Shown: in pieces, positions 1 through 8,042 of the stretch
Layout: the number at the start of each line of letters is the position of its first letter
How positions within the stretch are numbered: the first letter of the stretch is position 1
NCBI GenBank assembly: GCA_027619975.1
Contig: JAQCGX010000035.1
Coordinates: 1 to 33,408 of the forward strand
DNA length: 33,408 nt
Direction: 5' to 3'
DNA from: Nitrospinota bacterium
Lineage (GTDB): Bacteria; Nitrospinota; Nitrospinia; Nitrospinales; VA-1
The notes under the pieces: generated by a model
What the model was told of the DNA's origin: nothing
Databases searched by the model: none
Seen by the model: the letters and a program-made list of their open reading frames with translations, nothing else
Program-made: the position numbers and the translations under genes

Positions 1-82
1 GCATAAACTTTAAGGACAGGTCGCCTGTGCTACTGGTTTTCTTAAATTAACAGTAAACTTGAAATTAACATTTTAAGGTCCC
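1..82 (-). repeat. Partial copy of the MITE-like element, cut by the window edge
   Basis: Positions 2-35 match the reverse complement of 6577-6610, inside the 221-bp element at 6517-6737, at 29 of 34 positions by eye. The outer end at about 66-82 (ending AAGGTCCC) resembles the degenerate terminal repeat seen in the other copies. This copy is therefore inverted relative to 6517-6737 and more diverged. It carries no coding sequence. Confidence 0.6.
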
Positions 83-378
83 AAAAATAGTTTTTCAGCA
101 ACCTGCTAACCTCACATTCCAAAAGACGGGCTTATAATCCAGATTAAGTTTTTCATTTTGGTTAAGAGCTTTTATCTTATTAAACCCACTCCTTTTTTCT
201 GATTATTCTCCCTTTATCCTAGTAAAATAGTAGTCAGTAAACATTCTGCCTCAAGTGACCATCATTTAAGAAATGATTCCTTCAAGGCTACTGATTGTCT
301 TTTTTAAGAAAGATTTTACCAATAAAAAGTACCCTTTTAACTCAAGAAGCGAATGACTCCCTTCGCGCAAAGGAAAAC

Positions 379-744
379 ATGAGAATTTTACTCCTGGGCA
401 TCCTTGCAGCAATGACCTTTTTTCCCGGAGTTTCCTGGGGATTGGATTGTGTCAAATTTGAAAACATGGCGGTTAAAATTCTTAATCAAAAAGAAGACAA
501 AGTGAATTTGGAATGGAAAGCCCGGGTGGTTAACAAGTGCAATAAAATGGTTTCTATTAAAGTTGAAATGCAGTTTACAGATAGTAAAGAAAAACATCTG
601 GACAGTAGCTTCGAGCGCCTCAATCTGATAGATCTCAATGAGGTCAGGGAAGTCCAGAGCGAAAAAAGTCTACCATCAGAGACTTATTACAAAATCGGGA
701 CATATTATTTTAAAGCTCTTGAGCTACCTAACATGGCGCAATAA
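379..744 (+). CDS. Secreted hypothetical protein, FxLYD-like
   Basis: I do not recognise the family. The frame is open from a TTG at 295, but the ATG at 379 is preferred because AAAGGA sits 5 bases upstream and translation from there gives a clean signal peptide (MRILLLG to about residue 21, cleavage near SWG-LD). The mature part is about 100 residues with two cysteines and a beta-rich pattern: a conserved-looking 'KARVVNKCNKMVSIKVEMQF' stretch followed by an acidic and basic region. This resembles FxLYD-type extracellular domains, but that is a loose impression. It stands alone with no operon partner and probably acts in the periplasm. Confidence 0.6.
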   Translation: MRILLLGILAAMTFFPGVSWGLDCVKFENMAVKILNQKEDKVNLEWKARVVNKCNKMVSIKVEMQFTDSKEKHLDSSFERLNLIDLNEVREVQSEKSLPSETYYKIGTYYFKALELPNMAQ

Positions 745-1009
745 TTTTCAACAACTTCTTTGAAACCCGACCCCTTTTTGCAAGATATTTTTCCAACTTG
801 TATCCCCTTCCTGTTGTATTTCCGATCAATAATGTCTTCTCCCCGTCACTCGAGTGAAATCATATTCGCGCAGGGGTCTAATTAACACTTTTGTAAAATG
901 TCCTTGATCGCGTCGTAATACAGATCTTCTAATCTGGATTCCAGGGTCGGTTCGGAATATTTATTGACCGGCAAACACAAAATATTCACTGGAAGAAGGA
1001 TCAACGACT

Positions 1010-1471
1010 ATGCCCCCAAGGGAGATCAAGACCCGCCATAACGGGCAAAAACAAGAAGCCCTGGAAAATTTGTGGATAGAAATTGAGAAGGCTCTTCTTC
1101 AGTCTGCGTCAGTGCGCGTGTCCCTGACAAATTATCAGGCACTTGAACAATTGACCGGATCCCTTCAGGACAATATAGTTCTCAATATTGAAAAACTGAC
1201 GGCAATGGTGGATCAGAATGAGGAAAGTGATTCGCCCTCTTCCGAATTGGAGCCATCTTCGGAAGAAATATTTCGAACAATGGTGAAAGAATTGCGCGGC
1301 CACCTGATAAAATCAATTCAAACCAACCTTAATTTAATTGAATCTTCTACAAAATTAAGTATGGAAAATGAAAGACTTAAAAAAGATTATGCTATTTTAG
1401 ACACCAAACATAAAAAGGCTCTTGAAAATATTGAGAAAATTCTCATGAATATCACCAGAAATCCGAACTGA
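1010..1471 (+). CDS. Hypothetical coiled-coil protein
   Basis: A 153-residue protein of unknown family. AAGGA lies about 9 bases before the ATG. There is no signal peptide or membrane segment, so it is probably cytoplasmic. Residues about 15-65 form one predicted helix, a Ser/Glu-rich linker follows at about 70-85, and residues 90-150 form a long heptad-like helix with many Lys, Glu and Leu (ENERLKKDYAILDTKHKKAL). The two-helix layout with an acidic linker suggests an oligomeric or adaptor protein. It is flanked by non-coding stretches on both sides, so context gives no function. Confidence 0.6.
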   Translation: MPPREIKTRHNGQKQEALENLWIEIEKALLQSASVRVSLTNYQALEQLTGSLQDNIVLNIEKLTAMVDQNEESDSPSSELEPSSEEIFRTMVKELRGHLIKSIQTNLNLIESSTKLSMENERLKKDYAILDTKHKKALENIEKILMNITRNPN

Positions 1472-1647
1472 CCAACGCCGCCACCCTTTCCCATTGGGAC
1501 CCATGGAAGTTTTAGCCAATCCTATCAAACAAAATATTCGGCAAAAATTTAATTTAAAAGTCTAATCGAGTACTTGGATGGAATTAAACAGCAGGATTTT
1601 GTGGACGATTCCTTCTGGTTAATCAGGTGGAGGAATGGCAAGCACGT

Positions 1648-2865
1648 TCAAGATTTTTTGCTGCTTGAACGCGATTTAGCCACCGGCTTAAGGATCATTT
1701 CAGCTTCTTCATCACCGTCCGGATCTGGAATTTTCCGCATCTTTTCCCAAGGCTCGTTAATAAACGCCTCAGTCATATTATAGGCTTCATCATCTGTATA
1801 TTGCTCGGGCGGATGTTTGCAGAAATAAGCCGATGGCGCGATGAGAACACCGCCCTGGCCCCGGTCGAGGGCCAATTTAACACAGCGGATGGTATCAATA
1901 GCTACTCCCGCAGAGTTGGGGGAATCTTCTACGGAAAGCCGCATTTCCAAATTTATGGGAACGTCTCCAAAGATTTTTCCCTCCATCCGGATGAAGCAGA
2001 CTTTATTGTCTTTTTGCCAAGGCACGTAATCGCTGGGACCAATATGGATATTTTCCGGATCCAGCCGCTGAGCTGCAACCGACTGGACGGCTTCGGTTTT
2101 GGATATCTTTTTCGACGCCAGGCGATGGCGGTTGATCATATTCAAAAAATCGGTGTTGCCTCCGGTATTCAGCTGGTAGGTTTTTTCCAGCTTGACGCCG
2201 CGTTTTTTAAATAAATCGGTCAAGGTCCGATGCGTGATTGTGGCTCCAAATTGTGATTTGATATCGTCGCCAATCAGAGGAAGATTTTTAGCTTTGAAAC
2301 GATCGGCCCATTCGAGACCACTGGCAATAAATACAGGGATGTTATTGATAAAACCCAGCCCTGCCTCTAAAGCACATTCTGCATAAAAACGGGTGGCCTG
2401 TTCGGAACCCACCGGCAGATAGTTTACAAGAACTTGCGCTCCGGCTTCGCGTAGCACCTTGACGACTGCTTCCTGGTCGGGTTCTGCCGCATCGGACAGG
2501 ACGAAGGAATGCTTTTCAGGATACTCTTTCATATGCTCGGAGAATCCATCCAGAATTCTACCCATCTGAACCGGGACTCCCAAAGGAGGAATATCCGCGC
2601 AAAATATTTTAGTGCAATTGGGTTCTGAAAACATCGCTTCACTGACATCCTTCCCGACTTTTCGGACATCGACATCGAACGCTGCGACGACTTCAATATC
2701 CTCAGGCTTGTACCCCCCAATCTCCCAATGCATCAGGCCGATTGACTGGTCAGGGTCTCTGCCTTTATAGTAATGGATGCCTTGAATCAACGAACTGGCA
2801 CAATTGCCAATGCCTATTATTGCAATCTTAACTTTCTTTGCCAATGGCCTCACTATTTGATTCAC
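1648..2865 (-). CDS. ino1: Myo-inositol-1-phosphate synthase (inositol-3-phosphate synthase)
   Basis: Converts glucose-6-phosphate to 1L-myo-inositol-1-phosphate using NAD. Visible family motifs include the N-terminal Rossmann glycine motif [24 protein letters not shown], the region [45 protein letters not shown] and the C-terminal [14 protein letters not shown]. The form resembles the short actinobacterial and archaeal type. The frame is open to an ATG at 2958, but I choose the GTG at 2865: CGGAGG lies 9 bases upstream and the glycine motif then falls at the usual place, giving 405 aa; a TTG at 2844 is the alternative. The tail after about residue 385 is Ser/Lys-rich. No inositol-lipid or dialkyl-phosphate gene is adjacent, so the end product is unknown. 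Confidence 0.93.
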   Translation of the reverse strand: MNQIVRPLAKKVKIAIIGIGNCASSLIQGIHYYKGRDPDQSIGLMHWEIGGYKPEDIEVVAAFDVDVRKVGKDVSEAMFSEPNCTKIFCADIPPLGVPVQMGRILDGFSEHMKEYPEKHSFVLSDAAEPDQEAVVKVLREAGAQVLVNYLPVGSEQATRFYAECALEAGLGFINNIPVFIASGLEWADRFKAKNLPLIGDDIKSQFGATITHRTLTDLFKKRGVKLEKTYQLNTGGNTDFLNMINRHRLASKKISKTEAVQSVAAQRLDPENIHIGPSDYVPWQKDNKVCFIRMEGKIFGDVPINLEMRLSVEDSPNSAGVAIDTIRCVKLALDRGQGGVLIAPSAYFCKHPPEQYTDDEAYNMTEAFINEPWEKMRKIPDPDGDEEAEMILKPVAKSRSSSKKS

Positions 2866-3097
2866 TAATCCCAGCCTCCGCAGAAAACATAAAATTGTTT
2901 TATTGAAAGGATCCTCTCGTCCAAAACACCAACCGCTTTCCCAATCAGGGGAAAACAAAGGAACATGGTATTACAGGTCCCCGTTTATTTAAAACTTATT
3001 TATTTCCATCCAATTTGTAATGCACCTCACGATGAGACGATAAAAATGCTACATACAAACTGCAGTATTTAAATCTCACCTGAAAACAGGTTGTTTC

Positions 3098-3117
3098 GAT
3101 CACATAAATTTGTGATC
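3098..3117. promoter_or_regulatory. Perfect palindrome, possible operator
   Basis: GATCACA-TAAATT-TGTGATC, a 7-bp perfect inverted repeat with a 6-bp centre, in the gap between ino1 and the 88-aa gene. A short hairpin, ACCTG-AAAA-CAGGT (3079-3092), lies just before it. The half-sites are those of CRP-type sites but in the reversed order (TCACA-N6-TGTGA), so it is not a standard CRP site. The target gene is uncertain. Confidence 0.35.
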
Positions 3118-3177
3118 CAATTCCTTTAATAGAATTCATAAATTCAAGATAATTATCACTAATTATTACGAAGCAGG

Positions 3178-3202
3178 TCTTGTCAGGTGGGCTGAGACAA
3201 GA
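3178..3202. other. Hairpin in the leader of the 88-aa gene
   Basis: TCTTGTC pairs perfectly with GACAAGA across an 11-base loop, ending 53 bases before the ATG at 3256. There is no T-tract, so it is not an intrinsic terminator. It may be an mRNA leader structure. Confidence 0.3.
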
Positions 3203-3255
3203 CAGGGCATTGAGATTAAAAAATAATTTCCATTTGAAATAGATCGGGGGCGGGA

Positions 3256-3522
3256 ATGAGCGACTCTACAGTTAAGGAAAAGTTAAACTACATATTAATA
3301 AACGGAGATGATTTTCAAAAAAACGTTATCAACAAGTGTATTTCAGTGGTTCATTACGAAGTAAGTAAGAAAAATGCACTTGAAGACCGAAAAAATTTCG
3401 CGGATTATAGAAACCGGCTTGAGCGTCTTTTCACTTATGGCACTAATGAACAAGTCAGTAGTTTGGTAGGCAGTTTACTTGTTCAAGAGTACCATATTGA
3501 AAAAGACACAACGAGTCCTTAA
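3256..3522 (+). CDS. Small hypothetical protein (88 aa)
   Basis: Unknown family. The start is supported by a purine-rich GGGGGCGGG a few bases before the ATG. The protein is helical and charged (EVSKKNALEDRKNFADYRNRLERLF) with no signal peptide or membrane segment, so a soluble cytoplasmic protein is likely. It has a long leader (over 250 bases from the divergent ino1 start) holding a palindrome and hairpin, which suggests independent regulation. Function cannot be inferred. Confidence 0.55.
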   Translation: MSDSTVKEKLNYILINGDDFQKNVINKCISVVHYEVSKKNALEDRKNFADYRNRLERLFTYGTNEQVSSLVGSLLVQEYHIEKDTTSP

Positions 3523-3608
3523 AGATTCTCAGAGTCCTCTTAAGAGAAACCGACAAAGCTTTTCATAGCTAAGATCGAATTACTTTAAAGTCCCTTTCAT
3601 GTGGGAAC

Positions 3609-4973
3609 TTATCGAGGGCTTCGCGCCTTTCGACGAAACTCACCTTTCGGCTTCCCTGCTCCAGCGGCAGCCACGCGTTTCCAAGGCTTGGAGGATGCGT
3701 TTCTTTTTACGGGAGCTTGATCCTTTGAACTTCGAGATCCGGTTCTGCTTCTGCCCATCGTCTTACTGGTTTTGTGTCTTCTATTTAGAGCCGATGAAGC
3801 AACTGCCTCTGAGTGAAAAGGATGGTCTTTCACCACCGTAATAATGCGGTCGGTTGCCTTTTCAATATCACGCAAATAGCCGGTCTCACCTGCATCACAA
3901 AGCGACATTGCGATACCAAGAGCACCCGCACGCGCCGTCCGCCCTATCCGATGCACATAGCTTTCAGCTTCGCTGGGTAGCTCGTAGTTGATAACATGAG
4001 TGATGCCATCTACGTCAAGCCCCCGAGAAGCGATATCCGTTGCAACCAAAACCCGTACTGCTCCCGAACGAAACTGTTTCAAGGCATCCAACCGCGCGGA
4101 TTGAGATTTGTTGCCATGAAGAGCTACGGATTTAATTCGATTTTTGGTTAAATTCTTAACAATCCGGTTGGACCCATGTTTTGTCCGAGCGAACACAAGA
4201 ACCCGATAGTAGCTTTCGTCTTCCAGAAGAGAATCGAGCAAAGCGTTTTTATTTTCCCGATCCACAAATAAAACCCGTTGTTCAATTTTCTCAACGGTGC
4301 TGGACGGAGGAGAAACACTGATCTGAACAGGATCTTTGAGAAATCTTTTAGTGATTTTGACAATTTCATCAGGCAGAGTGGCGGAAAAAAGCATCGTCTG
4401 ACGCTGTTCAGGAATCGCGGCAAAGATTTTTTGGATATCTGGCAAAAAGCCCATATCCAGCATTCGATCCGCCTCATCCAAAACCAAAATATCAATATTA
4501 TCCAGTTTCACATATCCCTGACCAAAAAGATCGAGCAACCGCCCTGGAGTGGCAACAACGATATCAACCCCTCGAGACAAAGCACGAATTTGAGTCCTGT
4601 AATTGACGCCGCCATAAACAACCGCCTGGGAAAGCTTCAGATAGCGACCGTATACGCGAAAACTGTCACTGATCTGCACAGCCAGTTCCCGTGTGGGGCT
4701 AAGCACCAATGCGCGGACACCTTTTGCCCCAGGAGATTTTCGCGTTTCCGCCAATCGTTGCAAAATCGGCAACGCAAATGCCGCTGTTTTCCCTGTTCCC
4801 GTTTGGGCACACCCTAAAAGGTCACGGCCCAGCAAAAGATGCGGAATGGCCTGCATTTGAATTGGGGTGGGAGTGGAGTAATTTTCTTCACGGACAGCAC
4901 GGCAAATGGGACCGATCAGATTTAAGTTATCGAATCCCCCGGGAGTGGGAGAAATGGACGAATGCATTTGCAT
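3609..4973 (-). CDS. rhlE: DEAD-box RNA helicase, RhlE-like
   Basis: ATP-dependent RNA helicase, likely in ribosome assembly or RNA turnover. In order it shows the Q motif (FDNLNLIGPICRAV...TPTPIQ), Walker A AQTGTGKT, PTRELA, TPGRLLD, DEAD (VLDEADRMLDMGF), SAT (LFSATLP), and the helicase C motifs VATDIASRGLDVDG and HRIGRTAR. After the core, about 70 residues are Arg/Lys/Ser-rich, typical of the RNA-binding tail of RhlE-type enzymes. The start is the ATG at 4973, preceded by AAAGGA with 4-base spacing; an upstream in-frame ATG at 5006 lacks such a site. It lies downstream of a cold-shock gene on the same strand, a common functional pairing, although a terminator separates them. Confidence 0.92.
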   Translation of the reverse strand: MQMHSSISPTPGGFDNLNLIGPICRAVREENYSTPTPIQMQAIPHLLLGRDLLGCAQTGTGKTAAFALPILQRLAETRKSPGAKGVRALVLSPTRELAVQISDSFRVYGRYLKLSQAVVYGGVNYRTQIRALSRGVDIVVATPGRLLDLFGQGYVKLDNIDILVLDEADRMLDMGFLPDIQKIFAAIPEQRQTMLFSATLPDEIVKITKRFLKDPVQISVSPPSSTVEKIEQRVLFVDRENKNALLDSLLEDESYYRVLVFARTKHGSNRIVKNLTKNRIKSVALHGNKSQSARLDALKQFRSGAVRVLVATDIASRGLDVDGITHVINYELPSEAESYVHRIGRTARAGALGIAMSLCDAGETGYLRDIEKATDRIITVVKDHPFHSEAVASSALNRRHKTSKTMGRSRTGSRSSKDQAPVKRNASSKPWKRVAAAGAGKPKGEFRRKARSPR

Positions 4974-4997
4974 ATTTTCCTTTAATATTAATTGTGA

Positions 4998-5003
4998 ATT
5001 ATA
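4998..5003 (-). promoter_or_regulatory. Possible -10 box of the helicase gene
   Basis: TATAAT on the minus strand, 24 bases before the ATG at 4973, leaving a short leader that holds AAAGGA. No convincing -35 hexamer is visible at the usual distance, so this is tentative. Confidence 0.35.
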
Positions 5004-5160
5004 CAACCGGCCTGTTGAGACTGGATAAAGCGAAGAATTCGCCCTTTTTCAACTCTGCCCAGTCAAACTACCTGGGTGGGGGGGGGCGTAACCATCTAAA
5101 ATCGTGGCTCTCACATAAGAAGAGTTTGACCGTACAATCTGTAACCAGAAATTATGGTTC

Positions 5161-5340
5161 TCAGAGGGCTTTATTTTTGGCGTGGATGTCTGTGGTTTGG
5201 TCTGCAGGTTTGATTTTTTTCAAACCTTTTTGATAGAGAGACGGCGTTTGAAATAACAGATCCGATCTTTCATTTAATTTTTTTACTGAAATCACCTCTT
5301 TTAATTTTCCTGCACTATCGTAAACCTTAACTTCATGCAT
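5161..5340 (-). CDS. Small hypothetical protein (59 aa)
   Basis: A 59-residue frame starting at an ATG at 5340 and ending in TGA at 5161. The translation looks like real protein: it opens MHEVKVYDSAGKLKEVISVK and continues with a basic tail rich in Lys and Gln. The ribosome site is weak (AGGAA about 12 bases upstream). It lies between the terminator of the cold-shock gene and the helicase gene, all on the minus strand, so it probably has its own promoter. No known domain is recognised; it could be a small regulatory or RNA-associated protein, but that is guesswork from context. Confidence 0.45.
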   Translation of the reverse strand: MHEVKVYDSAGKLKEVISVKKLNERSDLLFQTPSLYQKGLKKIKPADQTTDIHAKNKAL

Positions 5341-5387
5341 GTTTTAACTCATTTCCTGAATTATATTACGCCAATCGAGCTTTGGCT

Positions 5388-5420
5388 AAAAAAAACCGGC
5401 AGAGGTGACCCTCTGCCGGT
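5388..5420 (-). terminator. Intrinsic terminator of the cold-shock gene
   Basis: On the minus strand ACCGGCAGAGG pairs perfectly with CCTCTGCCGGT (11 bp) around a 4-base loop and runs into seven T residues. It begins 20 bases after the csp stop codon. It is one of the strongest terminators in the window. Confidence 0.92.
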
Positions 5421-5439
5421 CAATGCTAAAAATTATTTT

Positions 5440-5640
5440 TTACTTAGGCACAACTTTAGTGGCTTGAGGCCCTTTCTGGCCCATGCCTTCCTCAAATTCA
5501 ACGGCCTGCCCTTCTCTAAGGGTCTTGAACCCGTCAGTTTGGATTTCCGAGAAATGAACAAAAAGATCTTTTCCGCTCTCGGACTCGATAAAACCATAAC
5601 CCTTACTCTCATTAAACCACTTTACTGTACCTTTTGACAT
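5440..5640 (-). CDS. Cold-shock domain protein (CspA family)
   Basis: A 66-residue single OB-fold nucleic-acid chaperone of normal family length. Both RNA-binding motifs are present: RNP1 as KGYGFIE (residues about 13-19) and RNP2 as DLFVHFSEI (about 25-33). AGGAGA lies about 10 bases before the ATG. It binds single-stranded RNA and melts structure, in line with the RNA helicase gene downstream. Its leader between 5640 and the upstream terminator at 5762 is about 120 bases, shorter than the classic cspA leader. Which paralogue it is cannot be told from one window. Confidence 0.94.
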   Translation of the reverse strand: MSKGTVKWFNESKGYGFIESESGKDLFVHFSEIQTDGFKTLREGQAVEFEEGMGQKGPQATKVVPK

Positions 5641-5761
5641 GATCTATCTTCTCCTGCAATTTGGCGGGAACCACTTTTTAGTAACTAAAACGTAGCGCTC
5701 CCAATTTTTATTTTGGATTGGGTGGTAACTCAATGGCCATTAAAACGGACAGTTTGAGAAC

Positions 5762-5786
5762 AAAAAAAAACCATCCTGATGGATGG
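5762..5786 (-). terminator. Intrinsic terminator upstream of the cold-shock gene
   Basis: On the minus strand CCATCC, loop ATCA, GGATGG, then nine T residues. No protein gene precedes it on this strand, so it should end a short non-coding transcript coming from the 5.8-5.95 kb region. Confidence 0.7.
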
Positions 5787-5900
5787 CCGGGAAAATAAAA
5801 CCTTTAATTGTTTTACTCTATCTTGCCCTTGGGTACGTTTCCCTAAGGAAACAGCAACCTATTGACTTCCCTCAACCCACCTTAGTTCACTGATGATACC
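5762..5900 (-). ncRNA. Candidate small RNA of unknown family
   Basis: The 5641-6198 stretch has no protein gene I can support, yet it holds a minus-strand intrinsic terminator (5762-5786). Upstream on that strand is a hairpin, GTTTCC-TTAG-GGAAAC (about 5842-5857), and a G-rich segment. A loose -10-like TATCAT lies near 5898. I looked for 6S, SRP, RNase P, tmRNA and cyclic-di-GMP riboswitch signatures and saw none. The ends of the RNA are guesses; a terminator without an upstream gene is the main evidence. Confidence 0.3.
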
Positions 5901-6198
5901 ACATATATTCTGGGATGGGGAATTAAAATGAAAGAAAAATAAAGTTCATCATGGCAATGGATGCCCCAATGGAAATGAACCCTAAAAACGCACATAACTA
6001 ATTGAAAAATATAGCAATTTAAAATCCTTAGAATCTCCCGCCAACACATTCGGGATTGGCTTCAACATGATCGGAGTAATGAGTGTAAGTTATGAAGACC
6101 CCTCCTATAGACTTTAGAGTCAACCTGGGTGATATAATTCCGTCCACTAATCCCTTTTGTCCCAAATAAGGTGGTTCATAGTTGATCCCTTATTTTCC

Positions 6199-6511
6199 AT
6201 GGTTTACCTCAAACCAAAGTCGACAGTTTCTCAGCTGTTCCCAATTGTGAAACGTACAGAAATAGCTTCTGATATATATGAACATTTTAGACGCTCAAAG
6301 GAGCCTGTCGTGAACAGCTTACCCGGATTGACATTAGATGGTTCTCGAAAAGGCCTGATAAAGAGAAAACCGGGAGAATACGAATTCTATGAGGCTGTTA
6401 TGGAATTCGCCGAATTCGTTATCCCTTACATCTTGAGCATCCCAGGGAGTCAACAGCGGTGGGTTTGTCAAAGTCGCAGATGCGATGATGGCCTATGGAG
6501 TAGTGATGTAA
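6199..6511 (+). pseudogene. Frameshifted hypothetical gene
   Basis: The first frame reads from ATG 6199 (or an upstream TTG at 6157) through a well-behaved stretch (GLTLDGSRKGLIKRKPGEYE, then YEAVMEFAEFVIPYIL) and then degrades into Arg/Trp/Cys-rich residues before a stop at 6528. In the +1 frame the downstream bases encode a plausible C-terminus, VNSGGFVKVADAMMAYGVVM, ending in TAA at 6509-6511. A single-base insertion around 6435-6450 would join the two. I do not recognise the family. The 221-bp element begins only a few bases after the stop. Alternatives are a sequencing error or a chance frame. Confidence 0.4.
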
Positions 6512-6516
6512 ATTAT

Positions 6517-6737
6517 GGGCATCTCTAAAAATTAGTTTTCACAGAAAATAGAATCGTGTGCAAAATTTACTTAAATCAGTGGCACGGGCGACCTATCCTT
6601 AAATTTCATGCGGAAGTGCGGAATTTAATTCCGCCTTTCCAGCCCGTGCGGACAGGCTGGAAAGCCTGTCCTACTAAAACAAAAGACGCTTCTTTAAATT
6701 GGCGATTCGGTGCCGTTGTCAATTTTTAGAAGTGCCC
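6517..6737. mobile_element. MITE-like element with 17-bp inverted ends
   Basis: The left end GGGCATCTCTAAAAATT (6517-6533) and the right end AATTTTTAGAAGTGCCC (6721-6737) are inverted repeats matching at 15 of 17 positions. The element is flanked by a 4-bp direct repeat TTAT (6513-6516 and 6738-6741). It has no coding capacity. Inside are two hairpins, including GGACAGGCT-GGAA-AGCCTGTCC at about 6652-6673. Related sequence lies at 1-82 (inverted) and 33345-33408 (same orientation). It is likely moved in trans by a transposase with similar ends, not present here. Confidence 0.72.
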
Positions 6738-6780
6738 TTATATGATTCGAAGTGCAGGAATAGTTAGAGGCCGATCAGAA

Positions 6781-7017
6781 TCATTTTGCATCCCTACAAC
6801 TCCCCTCTAGGTCGCGTTTCAGGAATCCGCGATATATTCCACTTTGATTTTGACTACTCATAAGAAAATGCTTTTCCCCTGCCAAGTTGCATTCACCTGC
6901 GGTCTGTTGGAGGGAAAAATCAGATACGGATTTGGCAGAATTCGGGGTGCTTGTGGAAACGCACCCAAGCATAAATACAAATGGAACCCAATAAAAAAAA
7001 CTTTTTAAACGTCTCAT
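6781..7017 (-). CDS. Small lipoprotein of unknown function
   Basis: A 78-residue protein with a lipoprotein signal peptide: MRRLKSF, a hydrophobic core, and lipobox MLGC with Cys19 as the lipidated residue, followed by VSTSTPNS. The mature part is about 60 residues with two more cysteines and a basic tail. The ribosome site is weak. It lies 195 bases downstream of the SUMF1-like gene on the same strand and may belong to the end of that transcript. Family unknown; outer-membrane or periplasmic anchoring is inferred from the lipobox. Confidence 0.55.
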   Translation of the reverse strand: MRRLKSFFYWVPFVFMLGCVSTSTPNSAKSVSDFSLQQTAGECNLAGEKHFLMSSQNQSGIYRGFLKRDLEGSCRDAK

Positions 7018-7211
7018 AATATTCTCATAATTTACACGCCAAAGGTTTTTTCATAAACCACCCGTTTTTTTTAAAGGCGATTTTGACTTCGTTCAAATAT
7101 TAGTCCTTCTGTGAGGAAATGCAAGAATTTATCATTGGATGAGGCACAAATAGTTGACAAACTGGGCACTACTTTAATCGCAAAAGCAGGGTTCCTATTC
7201 CAAGGGAGTTC

Positions 7212-8042
7212 TTATAAGGCGCATCGGAACCCAACAAAATTCAATCGGGCCGCAGGCTTTGCCTCGGTTCTTTCGGCGGGTCGGACTCCTGTAGAGTAGT
7301 TTATCCAGGAACCGCCCCGGATCACTTTTCGTTTTCCGGTTTCCGGACCTTTCGGATTGTCGCGGGGAGATTTCTCATAATAGTCCTCCGCATACCAATC
7401 CGTGACCCATTCATAGACATTGCCGGCCATGTCAAACGCTCCATAACCATTGGCCGGAAAACTACCCACCGGAGCGGTGTAACGATAGTCATCATCAAAC
7501 TGGCTTTCCTTCCAGCGCTTGTCGCATTGCTTGTCACAAAAATTAGCTTTTCGGGATTCAGCCTTATCGCCCCAGGGAAACACCGAACGCTGGCCTCCCC
7601 TGGCCGCCCATTCCCATTCGGCTTCGGTGGGAAGCCTTTTCCCCACCCTTTCGCAAAACTCCGTTGCCTCAGACCAGGTCACTCTCTCCACCGGAAAGTT
7701 CGATCCTTTATAGACGGAGGGGTTGTCCCCCATGACCCTTTGGAATTCTTTTTGGGTCACTTCATGACTATCGATATAAAAACCATTTAATCTGACTGTA
7801 TTGGCGGGTTCCTCATCCTGGAACCAGGATTTTTTGCAGTCCCGGTTGTTCATTAGACAAATCTGATAGCCTTGATTGGAGTCTGAACCTCGAAAAAGTT
7901 CACCGGAAGGAATCCCTACCATTCCCTGAGGAGGCCGAGGATTTTTCTTTACCTCCTCGGAACCGGCAGTTTCCAGCGATGAAAAACCAAAAACCAACGC
8001 AATGGTAAAAATCGCTTTTATTAAATATATTGCCTTCTCCAC
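7212..8042 (-). CDS. SUMF1/formylglycine-generating-enzyme-like exported protein
   Basis: A SUMF1-fold domain fills about residues 40-276: GMVGIPSGELFRGSD, the RLPTEAEWEWAARGG block, GNVYEWVTDWY, and the closing RGGSW...VGFRCAL. True formylglycine-generating enzymes carry a Cys pair just after RGGS; here it reads RGGSWINYSTGVRPAERTE with no cysteine, so this is unlikely to modify sulfatases and is better called a SUMF1-superfamily protein. I choose the GTG at 8042: GGGGGAGAGGG lies about 7 bases upstream and translation starts with a signal peptide. It overlaps the end of the upstream oxidoreductase by 22 bases, indicating translational coupling. Periplasmic location is likely. Confidence 0.85.
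   Translation of the reverse strand: MEKAIYLIKAIFTIALVFGFSSLETAGSEEVKKNPRPPQGMVGIPSGELFRGSDSNQGYQICLMNNRDCKKSWFQDEEPANTVRLNGFYIDSHEVTQKEFQRVMGDNPSVYKGSNFPVERVTWSEATEFCERVGKRLPTEAEWEWAARGGQRSVFPWGDKAESRKANFCDKQCDKRWKESQFDDDYRYTAPVGSFPANGYGAFDMAGNVYEWVTDWYAEDYYEKSPRDNPKGPETGKRKVIRGGSWINYSTGVRPAERTEAKPAARLNFVGFRCAL

Noticed and set aside
882-989. A 35-codon minus-strand frame with a protein-like tail (YSEPTLESRLEDLYYDAIKDIL)
   Set aside because: Protein-like composition, but no ribosome site, a GTG start overlapping the leader of the opposite gene, and too short to support without homologues.
7111-7299. A 62-codon plus-strand frame
   Set aside because: It overlaps the conserved C-terminus of the SUMF1-like gene on the other strand, and its composition is that of an antisense shadow.
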